DNA from: Anaeramoeba flamelloides
Lineage: Eukaryota > Metamonada > Anaeramoebidae
Assembly (NCBI GenBank): GCA_027625915.1
Contig: JANTQA010000015.1
Span: 3,162,001-3,226,000, forward strand
DNA: 64,000 nt
Direction of reading: 5' to 3'
The translations under genes and the position numbers were made by a program. Positions 36,188 to 49,247 of this stretch are shown piece after piece (within the stretch, counting starts at the first letter, position 1; each line of letters opens with the position of its first letter). A model generated the notes under the pieces. That model made no database searches. It saw only the letters and a list, made by a program, of their open reading frames with translations, and was not told the origin of the DNA.

Positions 36188-38532
36188 ATAAAAGAAAACA
36201 AATCACAGTTATAACACCATGAAAAATTCTAAAACATACAAAAACTAATATAGAAACAAACATTTCGAAATAAAAAAGATTTTATAAAATGGGTTTGAAC
36301 TCATGTAAACAACATATATGGTACCCACTTACAACCAAAAAGATATACAAATAATTAATGTAAATAAAGTAATAAACCAAAAATAAATGTTTAAAATAAA
36401 AAAAAAAAAATTAAAAGATGAAAAATCAAAAATGATCATCTGTAATCAACACAAAAAAACACATTTCATTAAATAATACACAATTTATTTCAACACATCC
36501 AAATCTATATAAACTAGTAAAATCATGGGACTTTTTTATACAAAATTTTTACTCAAAATTACTTTTTTTTTTTTTTTTTTTTTTTGAGATTCTTATCATT
36601 ATTTACAAATTTGATTTCTAAGTATTTCTTATTTATCAAATAAATTATTTTTATATTCTTTGAAAATATTAAATCATTATATTAACATTTAATACTTTAT
36701 GATGAATCATAACATTTGAAGAAATTGAAGATTTTTTTTAACAAAATAATGTAAAAAGAATAATAATCAATTTAAACAATAGATTCTTTTCCCTTCGGTT
36801 TGGAAACAATTTGTTATTTATCACCGAAAAGAATCCTTGGATTGTTTTTTTACTCTTTAATGAGATGACCAGTAAAGTCAGCAACTTTTTTAAACAAAAC
36901 AACATTATTCCCACATTTTAAAATTTTTAAAGTTTCTTCATTTAGGCTATAATTCCTCTCATCTGTGGAATATTTCAAATACTAATCAATATTTAAATAG
37001 GTGTGCAGTTATAGTTGTTGTTTATAGTGTTTTGGAGATTCTTTCTGGTATATCTTTGAAAATTTTAGTTTCTTGGCATTTTTGTATTTATCACGAATTA
37101 ATTTGATTTGGAAAAAGTTTTTAATTTGAAAAACAAATTTAAAAATTGAATTTGAATCAAATAAAATACTCAAAATGATTTCTACTGTTGACGAAATTAA
37201 CTTATTATATAAAAAAGAATTATTTCAGATATCTAAGAATAATAATTGTTGAATGTTCTTTTGAGATTGGTAACTGGGATTATTTTCACAATCCCCCCCC
37301 CTTTATTAATATTTTGAAGAATTGATATTCTTGTCATTTTTTATTCTTATAATTCTAGAAGTATTTAGGATAATAAAATCAAAAATAAAATTTTACCAAA
37401 ATGGGTTCATTATTAAAAAAATTCCAAAAAAATCGATACCAGTCTAATAGTTGATAAAGTCTTTAGTTTGAACTTAATTTTATTTGTTTCTTCTTGTATA
37501 TTTTTTTCATTGTGAATTAAAAACTTTTGTTTCTATGAATAATTTGTAAATTATTAATCATTTTTGTTAAATAACATTCCACTAAAGTAGACAAAATAAA
37601 ACTTTGAATCAATCCAAATTAAGATAATTTTTTTGTTTTAATTGATTAATAAAATAACCATTATAATTAAAAATGGTTTTGAGAAGAATAAAAAAACAAT
37701 AAAATCTGAATTTTTCAAATAAAACTTTAATATTTATCAAAATATTTTCACAAAGAATTTCGTTTCAATTTTTCTTCACAAATACCCTTTGAATACCAGA
37801 GTCAATATATAAAAATTAGGCCATATAACTTAATAATCCAAAATCAATTTTGCTATTCCTAGCATCTTAAACTCATATTGTATTATTCCAAATATTTTTT
37901 CATTTTTTATCTTCTTCTTTTATCTAATCTAAAAGAAAACATGGGTTATTGAACTGGTAAACTATCTATCAAAAAAAAAAAAACAAACCATACCCCTCCC
38001 CCCCACACACACACAAACACACACTATAATATAAGAAATGGCCTTTCAATAATTTTTTTTTTATTTCTTTATTTTTTTATTTTTAAAATCCCAAACAAAT
38101 TAAAAAAAAAAAAAAAATCATTAACTAAACTAATTGTTTAGATTATTTGGAAATTTAAAATATTTTTGAGTTAATAACCCAAAAGTAAAAAAAAAATTGA
38201 AAGATCACTAAAAATTATTGTTTTATTACTTTATCAAGAAAAAATTACCAAAAAAACGAAAACTTTTTGAAGGTCGAAAAACGAAAATAATAAGTTTCTA
38301 AAATCATGTTATTAGATTTTTAATCATCCAAATTTCTTTTATATTGATTATCATTTCCATAAATTAATTTTTTTGTTTTGTTCTTTTTTTCTGAAAATCT
38401 TGTAATGTAATAAGTTTATTTTTTTCAAAAATTGAAACCTAACATCTTAAAAATCTTGGGTTGGAGTGTATTTGAATAAACAAATAATTATCTTCTCAAA
38501 CAAAGGACAAATAAAACATAATATTATAAACT

Positions 38533-38755
38533 GAAAATCAAAAATAGGTGCAGATTTTTCGTCATTAAAAAACTTGTTTAATTGTTTGTTTTTTTGAATA
38601 ATAATGTATTTTACTAATTTTTTTAAGAGATAATAACCAAGAAAAGATTAATAAACTAAAATATAGGGCAATCGTTTTATTTTTTATAGACAAATGAAAA
38701 AAGAAAATAATAATAATAAAGTTTTATCCTCATTTTGAAATTTAGATTATATATA
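38533..38755. mobile_element. Short MITE sharing the ends of the Tc1-type transposon, copy 2
   Basis: Left end GAAAATCAAAAATAGGTGCAG, right end CCTCATTTTGAAATTTAG. Collinear over about 210 bp with copy 1 and with 56603-56822. Confidence 0.65.
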
Positions 38756-40158
38756 AGTTTGTAAAATTTAAAAAGTATAAAAACCAATTTTCTGAATCAC
38801 ATGCTTTTTTCAGTTAAAATTTATAGGAAAAATAAATTTGACATGGTTTTTAATTGGGAATATTACGAGAAACTGAAAACGAAAAAGTCAATTTTTGTAT
38901 TATTTTTATAACTCTGTTTAATATGTTCCTATAACCCAAAAAACACTAAAAATTGAAAACTGATCAAATACCTTCCATTATAAAAATTAAAAAAACAAAA
39001 TGAAAAAAAAAAAAATAAATAAAGTTTCAATTTAACTTTTTTTTGAAAACATTTTTACCAAAATGATTGAATTCAAATTGAAATTATGTATATTTTTATA
39101 TACAATATCTTATTTTAACTCAATTACTAAAACAAATACGAAATTATCGGAATTTTCTTTTCACAAAGGGGACTAATTTGGTCTTCAAATGTTTTTTTTT
39201 TATTTTCAAATGGTACAATTAAAAAAAAAAGTAATTTAAATAAGATAAAATCTCTGGAGGTGTATTCTAATTTAATCTATTAGCTTATTCTTTGATTTCA
39301 AAATTTTCTCAATCCCAATTTTTCATAAAAAAAAATAAAAAAGTGCACAGTAATTTCAAAAAATATTTTTGATATTCAAAAGTTGAGAGTGTTTTTATTC
39401 TAAAAAAAAATTATCCGAGTGGTTAATTGAATTAAGTTATCATAGTAGATTTCGAAAAATATTACTCAGAAAAAAATAGTGCTTAATTTTATTAAGGACA
39501 TATAATCTATTTTTCAGATAAAGGGGACTAGTTGTAATGGGTATAATACATGTGTTTAAAGGGTTTGCATAGATATTACAAGAAAAATTTTATTTTGGAA
39601 ATTTTCAAAATTAAAATCATTTTTTCACATTTTTGTTTTTTTTTTCGATTTTTTTTTTAAAAACGTCATTCATTTGCAAAAAATTTTTTTATTGCAAGAT
39701 CAATAGTCACTTGGTAAAAATGTGTTATTCTAAGGCCATTGAAACCATGTAAAGATTGTTGAGAAATCATATTGATTTTTATTGCAATTCTATGAAGATC
39801 TTTGATCCTGATATTTGTTTAATAAATGTGAAAAATTTTTACTCCATTTTCATTTCCTTTTTCAAATAGAGACCACAAATACTAATACACTTCGTTTGGG
39901 GGCTTGATTTCCAAAAGAAAAGTATACAAAATGAAGTGAAAAATGTTTCATAATTATTATTCAAATACCAGTAGAAGTTCAAAACGAACATTGTTGTTTT
40001 TCTCAATAGGGCCAAAGAATTTGAGTTTTTTAATTTTTATAAAAATTTATTGGTAAATTAGTTTTCTTTCAGACATATATCAACAATTCTTTGATGTGTA
40101 TTATTCTGTTTATTTCTTATTTGTTCTTCAAAGGTCAATTAATATAAAATAATTGATA
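38756..40158. other. AT-rich spacer
   Basis: No gene or repeat copy recognised. Confidence 0.55.
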
Positions 40159-40605
40159 CAGTCTTTCCAAGGCTACCATAAAATTTTAAATAAAACAGAT
40201 TTGATTTTTCTATTTTTATTTTCTATTTTCAAAAAATTCGTAAATAAGAGTTATTATTCAAAAAAAAATTTCAATAAATGAGCTATTATTCAAATTTTGA
40301 AACATCAAAAAAAAAAATTCAAGATCACTTAAAACTTAAAAATTATTGGTCCAAAAGAAGTTCAAAAAAACATCAATATTGACTGATCTTTAAAAATTTA
40401 CCTTTTTGGAACAATATTTTTAAAGTGCTTCATATGTCTTCAATCATTTTTTTTTTTGATGTTTCAAAATTTGAATAATAGCTCATTTATTGAAATTTTT
40501 TTTTGAATAATAACTCTTATTTCCGAATTTTTTGAAAATAGAAAATAAAAATAGAAAAATCAAATCTGTTTTATTTAAAATTTTATGGTAGCCTTGGAAC
40601 GGCTG
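40159..40605. mobile_element. 447-bp hairpin MITE with almost identical 157-bp arms
   Basis: Bounded by TA (40157-40158 and 40606-40607). The left arm starts CAGTCTTTCCAAGGCTACCA and the right arm, inverted, CAGCCGTTCCAAGGCTACCA. Over about 157 bp I count only three mismatches. The central 130 bp are unpaired. There is no coding capacity. It lies just downstream of the RND gene. Confidence 0.88.
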
Positions 40606-41101
40606 TATTTGAAAAAAACGTTTTTGTTTCTCCGATTTAACTGAAAAAGAGTTTATATAATTATCTTATATATGCGATTACAAAAAATTCAGAAAAAACA
40701 CTTTTTTTATTTATATTGTTTTCTAGTAATAAAAATGCAAAATAGTCAAAAAAAAAAAAAATTCACAAATATTTATTGTTTGATATTATTAATATAATTA
40801 ATTATCCAATTTATGAATAATAGTTTTAAAAAATAAAAAAAAATGAACTTTTATTATATTACCATTTTAGATAAATAGATAAATAATAATAATAAAAAAC
40901 GATATTATAGATAATTTAAAGATAATTGTTTTTAATATTTTTATTATAAACAATAATACTAATAATATAAACATGAAACAAAAGGATTAATAAATAAAAC
41001 AATTCTTCGTAATTACATTGATGATTACAATTGGGAAGAATCGTTCTAATCTGGAGAAGAAAAAGAAGAAAAAATTAAAAAAGAAATTAAAACCCATCAT
41101 T

Positions 41102-44100
41102 CTAATCTGAAGAGGAGGTTGAAGAAGAAGCTGATGATGACGCCTGTTTTGATCCTGACGAGGGATGTGAAAGTGGTTCATGAGTGGATTCGTTATATTT
41201 AGATTTGGTAGATGAAACGTTATTATCCGAAGACAAGGTTATTGATTTAAACTGGTTGTCTTCATATTTTTTTTCAGAATCCATTTCGACATCTGAATTC
41301 TCTTCGGCATCTGAATTCTCTTTTTTTTTGGACTCGTTCATTTTTTTTAAAATTTGAGAAGGTTGCTGGGGTAAGAAAAACGACATTAGAACTGGCAAGA
41401 AAAAAAACGAATGTATTATTGCCAAAACAACTGTCAAGAAGAACATTTTGAAAAAGGCAATGAAAATTTCAGACCCCGAGAACGCGAGAACGAGGATGCC
41501 GATAAACGTCGAAAAGATTGCGAGTAAAACTGATTTTCCGATTCTATCCAATCCAGTGATCACGCGCTCCTTTCTGGTGCCCTTTGAAATCATCGAGTAA
41601 TGGGCCAAATGAGAAGATAAGTCCACATTTAAGCCCGATGCTAGTACGACCAATGTCACGGTCACTGAATCGATATTGAGATCCCAAAACCGCATTGATC
41701 CCAGAATGGCGATGTCGATGGTCAGAACAGTAAGGAAAACAAGGAACCCAGTCATGGGGTGTGCGAGCAAAATTGTGGCTATAACACAAACAGCAACTAA
41801 GGAAAGGCAGACGTTTTGAATTAATTCTGTGCCGAGTATTTTAAATTGCTCTGTAAACAAATATGTAAAATTGAAAACAAATGCATCTTCGCCCTGTATA
41901 TCCGAATCGGAGACTACCTTTCTTGATGCGTCCATTGCATCAATGTTGTCCTGTGAAGTATAAAGGGGCACATATGTTGTTGACATGAGGGCGCTGTTTA
42001 ATTCATCATTTGAATCGTCTTTATAAACTAAGTCTGATTGGTATTGTTGGTTTGGGCTTGTATTGAGGAAAAGCTGCAAGTCTTGATAGAAAAATTCTTT
42101 GCTTATAGGGCGGTCGTTTTCATCTAGCCCTAAATTGGATTTATCTGCTTGGACCGATAGCCAACTGAGAAAGGCGTCTAGCCAAGAACTGTAACCAGCG
42201 TCTGGATTCATAAGTTCCGATTTTGATAAATCTTTAATCAATACAATTAATTCGTCTTGGGTTTCGACATTATGATAATCCATTGCCTTTGTAATTAAAT
42301 TGACGTCTGAGCCGACGTCCCCAAAATAAGTTGATTTTTTTGCGAGCTTATCTTGGAGATAGGAATCTTTGGGAATTAAGTCTTCATATTTAAATTCAAT
42401 TTTTAGCCCTGTGGTTAGCCAAATGGCAACACCAAAATAAGCAATGGTAACAACCAAAATAATAATCCTGACTCGATCATCCATAATAAATGGCCCAAAT
42501 TTATCTTTTAAAAATCGTTGTATCAAAGTACTTTGTTGTGCATCTTTTTTTTTATTATTCTTATTCTTCTTCTTTATCTTCTTCTGCTTCTTATCCTGAT
42601 CCTTATCGGTTTTTTTGTTCGAGCTCTTTTTGCTAGTATTTGTGTTGTCACTCTCGCTCTCGCTCTCACTCTCACTACTACTCTCATTATCACTGCTACT
42701 ACTGTCTGATGCGGAATCTGAATTATGATTTTTCTTTTTTTTCGAATTTTTTGTCTTATCAAATTTAAAGCAACAGAAAATATCGTACCTATTACCTCTT
42801 CTTCTCATTTCATCGATGACCAAGCATGGGCAAAAGAAGAATATTTGAAATATTGTAACCATAAGGATTGAAAATGCAGTGTAAATACAAAAACTGGAAA
42901 TACCAGGTAATTTTGAAGTTGCCCCAATACAAAAGGCGACCACATTCGTCAATGAAGAGATAATCACAGAAGTCCCAGAATGGCCCAACGCGCGGCTTAG
43001 CACTTCCTTGATCTCATCGTCTTCGTCGTTTTCTTTTCGATATGAGTTTGAAAAAATGAAAATTGCATCTGCACCCAAACCTAAAACTAAAAAGGGACTC
43101 ACACTGACGGTAGGCGTATCCACGATTTTAGACCAACCAGCAAGGCCAAATCCTGCACCAATACCCATTAAAATTGTGATGATCCCATAAAAAGCTAAGC
43201 TTATTCTGGATCCCCTTTTATCAAATTTACCCAAGCTCACTATGATTATAAAGGAGATTAAGCCAATTGAAACAAAGACTAAATTTAAATCTTCAGTTAT
43301 TGACCTTCCTATTTCATCAGACGATGATCGAGCTGCTTCGCCGTAAATTGTTAAGCCATCTTGTTCATAATCATTTTCAACAAATTTATCCAAAAATGCC
43401 TGTTCCCATTTTTCATTTACATCTACAAAATCAGAGTCGGGGGTCGAGAAAAAACTTAAAGTTGCTGCATAGCCAACAACAGTTGTTGCATCATAATCGC
43501 CAATGATTTTACTAATGTTTTTTTTAAAATAGCCCCTTATTGCTGTTTTAACATCATTATCATTTGCTGTTTGATTGTTAAATTGTTCAATTGACCAATC
43601 CCAGACATCCAATATACCGCTTTTGATACATGGCTGGTATGGAGATGGCCTATTGCATAAAGTTTCATAAGTATATTCAGTGCCATTATCGGTGATTTTA
43701 ACAGTCAAAAGGTCTTGATAAATATCAAACAGTTCGTTAATGTATTTTTTGACTAATATGTCTTCTTTTTCTGGGTCGGTGATAATCAGAAATGATTGGA
43801 TACGTGGTTCCTAAATTATTGATTAAAAATTAGTTTATGTTTAGATTTTAAAGGATTAGTAAAACTTTTGAAAAAAAAAAAAAAAAACATATTTATTTGT
43901 CAAAAAAATTTATTTATTAATTATTTAATTTTTTAGCTATTAATCTAGATTTCGCCACAAATTTAAGAAAGATGGTTTGCAGCTTTGGAGTCTGAATATT
44001 GATAATTCAACCTTTAAATTTGTGGCGAAATTCAGATTTTGTTCAAAAATTGTTTGGGGTTTTTTTACGAATACAAAGATCATTTTTAATTGATAAGATC

Positions 44101-47100
44101 AACCAATATTACTACTTGAATAATCGTTTTTTTAAAACACATTTGAACCATGTAGCACAAATGTGGTTAGGCCCAATGACAACATACTTTGATCTTGTGA
44201 TTCTCCTTGTTAGACGCTAATCCATTAAATAATTAAAAACTGATTTGGTGAATTAAATTTCTTAAAGATGACTTTTATATCTAATTCAATTTTTTTAGGA
44301 AAGTTGAATGAAAATTTTGTTAAATATATTTTCCAACAATGTGTATTTTAAAAATATTTATTACCAACTTTTTTATCATTTTCAACTGGTTTTGAAGGAT
44401 AAATGGGAAAAAATTTTCCTTTTTGTAGGAGGTTGAAGGTAAATTTTGTTAATATTTGTGATGTGTGTTCCACGTTCTCTGTTGTAACATAAAAGTGTGA
44501 CACAACACTAAAATTAGGGATTATTTTGTCATTTCATTTATTGCAAACATTTTTGAAAAAAAAAAAAATAATTTATGTTAAATTCGATTTGATCTTTTTA
44601 GATTCATTTCTTTTGAAAATTAGATTAATAAGATTGAAAAGCATTCTAATTTTAATAATTCAGGTTTTGAGAAAACTCTGATCGTGATTGCGAGTTAAAG
44701 TGTTAAATTAATTTGGAAAATAGTTTATTTTAGTGAATGTCAAAAATTTTAGCTCGTATTTCCTAGTAAAGATTTCGCTTTTTTTTCCAGTATTTTCTCA
44801 AAAAAAAGATTGAGATTATTTCGTGTTTTCGATTGGAAAATAATGCTGGTGTTTGGTTAATAAATGGGAAAAAATTTACACTTTATTTTCCATTGCGCTT
44901 TTTCAAAAATAAGATATTTTAAAGAAATAAATTGGGATTTGTGTCAACTATTAATTTTTAAAATCCTTTTTTTTTTGTTGACAAACATTGAGTTATTTGG
45001 AAACTAAGAATCCTTAACGTCAAAAATTTTTAATTGAAAAATATGAAAATTTGGTGAAAATTTATCACATTTTCATTATTCAAATAACAGTAGAATCTGA
45101 AGGTTTGATTTTTTTTGTATATACTTTTAAGAACCAGAACATTTCAATTTTAGAGTGCTTTAAGGGACTAGTAACTCTTATTTATTTTTTTTCCCAAAGG
45201 TAATAGAGTAATTATTTACATAAGGATACAATTAAGACCAATAAGAAACTTCGTTTGTCAACTTTAGAGAAATGAATAATCATTTTTAAAAGATTTCATT
45301 TTTCCAATGGCATTTTCAGTCAAAAGATCTGATCCTTTTTTGTTGGGTTTTTGGATCAAATTAGAAAAATAAAAATTTGCAAAAAAATTTATTTTTGAAG
45401 AAATATCACTTTTAGTAATTTTTGAGAGTCTTTATGAACAAGTAACGTTGTGTATTTAATATTATTTTAAAAATACATCAAAAATAAATCAAATATTGTA
45501 TCCTTGAAGATCTAAAAAATTTGAACATTTATTTTATTCACAAATATTTATGAAATTTCTTGAAATTTAAACACTTGTCAATATACTTTTTCAAATATCT
45601 AGAGTATAAACAAGGAACTGTTGTATTAAAATCAGGTATTTGATAATATCTATTATTTTTTTTATTATTGGAAATGATGCATTTGAATTGTTTTATTTGT
45701 TTCAAAATCTTGAAAAAATTGAGAAATAAATGAAAAACCTATTTGATACATTTAATCATTGGGTTGTTAATGGCTTGCTGAAATAATTAAGATTGGGTTT
45801 ATAATTATTTATTATAAATAATCAAATTAAAAAGTATTTCTTTAGATAATAAGTTGAATTTTCCAGGTTTTAAAAAAGTATTTCGGGAGAATTTTTAATT
45901 CGATTGTTTGGTTCTTTTTCTGATATTTTTTCATTCAATCCCTAGAAAAAATAGATTTGGTCTGTTCTTTGAATCAAAAAATTAGATTTTTTACAAGTTT
46001 AAAATAATTATTGTATTTTTTTTGAGATTAAGTAGATTTTTTAAACTTAGTTATTATAGAACTTAGTGGTTTCATTTCTAAAGTGTATTTTTGTACACTT
46101 CCTTTACAGGCAATAAGATTTCAATCTTCTTTCAAAGAAAATAATTTTTTTTAAATAATTTGGGAAATATGTTGAATTTTGAACTTTTCAAAAATGGGAA
46201 AAATGGATCAAACTTTTAAAAACAATAATTCATTTCTGAAAATAGTATTAAAAGTAAGCCATGTATTGTAGTTATCAGATTTTTACTTTATTATTCAATT
46301 TCAAGATACGGTAAAATTTTTTTAAATTTGTTAGTAAATGTTCTTGAAGATTTTTTTTAGTTTACTAGTCCCTTAATGACTTTTAAGAATTCCAAATTTC
46401 GATATTTAACAAAAAATAATTTTTTTTTAATTGTTTTTTTAGTTGTGATAATTGTGTTGTAAAATCCACCATTTTAATGTTGGTTTACCAACCAATATTT
46501 TGTTAAACGATCAAAAGTTTTCTTTATTTTCCTGATAATTTCATTTCGGTGAAACAAATCTTTCGAAAAATGAAAAGAAAAAAATTGTTCATTTAAAAAA
46601 TAATTATTCATTGCTTTAAAAGGCATCAGAAAACCACAAAAATTATCTTGGAAATGCGATTGGATGTGATCAAAAAGTATTTGGTTTTGTTGATTGACTA
46701 AAAAAGCTTGTGTATTTGTTTGTAGGCTGGCAAAAGAATTCGAAAAACAAAAAGAAAAAAAAATTGAAAAAAAAATTAACAGTTGGATCAGAACAAACCA
46801 ACAAAAAAGTCCGAATCAAGATTGGTTGTGTTGTTTGAAATTGATTTAACAACCGAGAATTGCAAAATTAATAGTCACAAGTGTGCTTTGGTTGAAGTTT
46901 TTTAAAAAAAAAAAAAAAATAAGAGATCAATAATGTTATGGTTGGACAAACCAAAAAAGAGAAATAAATTTGTGTAATTCATTTTCTGAATTTTAAATTG
47001 GACTCCAAATAACAATCAATTTCAAATTTTTTTACTTTTTATTGTGTTACCTCAACAAAAATTCGTTTACAACTGTTTTGGTACTCAAAATTTCATTTGC

Positions 47101-47426
47101 AAAATAAAAATTTCTGATTATGAACAAAAGTAAAAGCAAAGTTGTGAAAGAAAATGCAAGTGATTAATTACCTCCCCAAAGTTTTCTTTGTAATAGTCCA
47201 AGTCATTAATTGCATCGCTGTCTTGTGGAATCCATATTTTTTCATTTTTTGTTTCTGATTCGATATATTGATAGCCAAAACCCAAGCCACCAGCAATTAG
47301 AAGTGAAACAATTATACACAAAATATAATGGTTTCCAATAAAAAGTGCAATCTTGTTGAACCCTTTTTCCAATGAGTGCTCAATTTTGTCACCCAAAACC
47401 GCAAATTTGTATGAGATCGTTGACAT
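41102..47426 (-). CDS. Patched/NPC1-like RND-family membrane protein with sterol-sensing domain
   Basis: Two exons, 47426-47172 and 43810-41102, 987 aa. The donor GGGGAG|GTAATT and acceptor AATTTAG|GAACC are both phase 0 and rebuild the family hallmark FGEEPRIQSFLIIT. TM1 is at about 26-51, followed by an outer loop. TM2-TM6 (260-417) form the sterol-sensing/patched domain; TM4 carries GLGADAIFIF, comparable with GVDNIF in NPC1. A charged cytoplasmic loop (about 439-509) is first Ser/Asp/Glu-rich and then Lys-rich. TM7 (532-551) and a second outer loop precede TM8-TM12, with GLNVDLSSH where NPC1 and Patched have a Gly-x-x-Val-acid motif. The C-terminal tail is Ser-rich and acidic. Family members move sterols or lipids or export lipidated ligands using ion gradients. 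The match is closest to the broad eukaryotic patched-domain group; the true substrate is unknown. Confidence 0.92.
43934..44221. mobile_element. 0.3-kb repeat element with an internal 18-bp hairpin, copy 1
   Basis: Perfect 18-bp arms ATTTCGCCACAAATTTAA (43949-43966) and its complement (44014-44031) around a 47-nt loop. Collinear with 48963-49247 (GTCTGAATATTGATAATTCA, TTAGGCCCAATGACAACATA). The frame 43999-44220 is open here but not in the other copy, so it is probably not a gene. Confidence 0.7.
45164..46372. mobile_element. 1.2-kb TTAA element (GGGACTAG family), copy 2, uninterrupted
   Basis: TTAA (45160-45163), then GGGACTAGTAACTC; inverted GTTTACTAGTCCC, then TTAA (46373-46376). Length 1209 bp. 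It lies in the RND intron in opposite orientation to copy 1. At about 45640-45675 it preserves the un-interrupted sequence of the site hit by the LINE in copy 1. Confidence 0.85.
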
Positions 47427-48962
47427 TATATTTGTAAAGAAAAAAGTTAAAAAATGTTATTTTAAAAATTTATGGTTTTTTTAAATGTCAAAATAGGGTA
47501 ACTGAAATTTCGTGAATATTTTTTGAGGGGTGATCCGATAATAAATAATTAATAGGAGTGGTATCAAACAATACCGCAACTGTAAAGTTACACTTTTATC
47601 AAATAAAGGGGTTCAGTGCAATTTTTATCATTATTTAAACTGTATCATTTGGGAATTTTTTTTTTAAAGTTCATGTTTTCAAGTAAGAAAGAAAGGGAAA
47701 TTGGTTAAATAATTTGAGAATTTATTATTTTTTCAAACCCATTAACAACAAACATAAATTCTTCAACAGCAAAACCAATCAAACAATTTCGTTCAGAATA
47801 AGATTTTTGTAATTAAAATTGTTTTGTTAAATTTGAGATATTTTTGAAATTATTTCTTTTTAGAAACCTAACCGAAACGAATTTTAGAAAGGAAAAAAAT
47901 AACAAGGCAGAAAAACTTTGGATTTTGGGATTTTTAAAAAAAAATTTACTTTACACACTTTTATCCGCTTTTAATGAATTTTTTTGAATTAAAATCCATT
48001 TTTAGTTGAATGAACCAAAGGAAGATCACATTTCAAGAAAGAGGAACAAACCAAATTGGTGTCTTTATCTGATTTTATTAAAGAATAAATTTACCTGAAT
48101 ATTTTTTCAATTTTTTTTTTTTTTAATTATTTTTCGAAACCGATTTGTGACATTCAAGTTAAATTATTATTATTTAAATCTGATCGTTAAATTCTTAATT
48201 GAAAATTTTAATCTCTTTTCAAACAAAGGGCAAATAATCCCTCGTTTGATCAAGAAATCCAATTTTATCGAAAAAAACTGTGCAAATAAATTTCATAATT
48301 TAACACTTGTCTTGGAAAATTGATCATAAACTTAAATTTCGAAAAGCTCACTTTAAATTTTAAGGGATTAATTTTGGAATTTTAACAAATAGTTTTGTTC
48401 AAAAGTTCTTTCAATAAGCCATGTTTTCTGATTATTTTGTGATTTTAGAAAATAAGTGTTTTCCCAAAAAAATATTTGTTGTTTTTTTTTGTTTAAGGCG
48501 TTAGCGTTACCCTAGATTCATCTATAATTAAAATATCTCATAATTGGGTGTAAATGATATTAGTGCTGTCATGTCATTTATATGGTTCTAAAAAATCTAT
48601 TATAAATCTTATTATAGATTAAATTATTGACATTTTTTACTAATGAACACAATTAAATATTTTTATTTTAGAAATTTTCTTTAATAATTCATTTTTCCAA
48701 ATCTAAATAATCGAAACTCAAAATAATAGTATAGGGGTATCTCATTATTCATATTTGGAACTTTCCAAAAGAAGAATATTTATAATTTTTTAATTTTCAA
48801 GATTAACTCAATTTCCATCAATATAAAAATCCAGAAGACTGATAAATTTTGTTTGCTTTTCATAAGGCTAATTGTAACATCAATATATTTCCAATATTTC
48901 TGAAATAATTTATCAAAAGAATCTATTCACTGATTATTTAATTTTTTAAAAAATAACTTTTT
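47427..48962. other. Spacer upstream of the RND gene
   Basis: No frame or repeat recognised. It should contain the RND promoter; no motif can be named. Confidence 0.5.
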
Positions 48963-49247
48963 TTAACAGCTAATCTAAATTTTGCGACATATAAAAGAAT
49001 GATGTTTTGAAACTACGAGGTCTGAATATTGATGATTCAACCCTTTAATTTTTGGAGAATTGGGATTTTTTTAAGGAATTCTTCTTGTTTTTTTACGAAT
49101 GCAAAATTAATTTTTAATTGATGGATCAAATAAAAATTACTACTTGACGAATCGATTTTTAGATGTATTTGAACCATATACACTAAGGCCATTAGGCCCA
49201 ATAACAACCTACTTTAATCTTAAACTTCCCATGGGTAGATTCTAATA
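48963..49247. mobile_element. 0.3-kb repeat element, copy 2
   Basis: Same order of landmarks as copy 1 (GTCTGAATATTGATGATTCA, TTAGGCCCAATAACAACCTA). The hairpin arms are degraded here. It lies upstream of the RND gene. Confidence 0.7.

Larger units (their letters stand above)
33904..38532. other. 4.6-kb spacer with two GC-raised patches
   Basis: Upstream of the pentaspan gene. Patches at 35090-35220 and 35990-36140 have higher GC than the flanks. A C tract (nine C) lies at 37291-37299 and a C/CA-rich run at 37985-38025. Nothing else is recognised. Confidence 0.55.
43811..47171 (-). other. 3361-nt intron of the RND gene, invaded by transposons
   Basis: Contains a complete 1.2-kb TTAA-flanked element (45164-46372) and a 0.3-kb repeat (43934-44221). 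The remainder is AT-rich spacer. A short frame at 46670-46852 has no support as an exon. Donor and acceptor are both standard and phase 0. Confidence 0.85.

Noticed and set aside
43999-44220. 73-codon plus-strand frame
   Set aside because: Lies inside a repeat element and is not open in the second copy.
39900-45100. Short shared text ATTATTCAAATA(C/A)CAGTAGAA at about 39960 and 45075
   Set aside because: Similarity does not extend beyond about 25 bp; too little to define a repeat family.
46670-46852. 60-codon minus-strand frame in the RND intron
   Set aside because: Poly-Phe content, and the flanking exons already join in phase without it.
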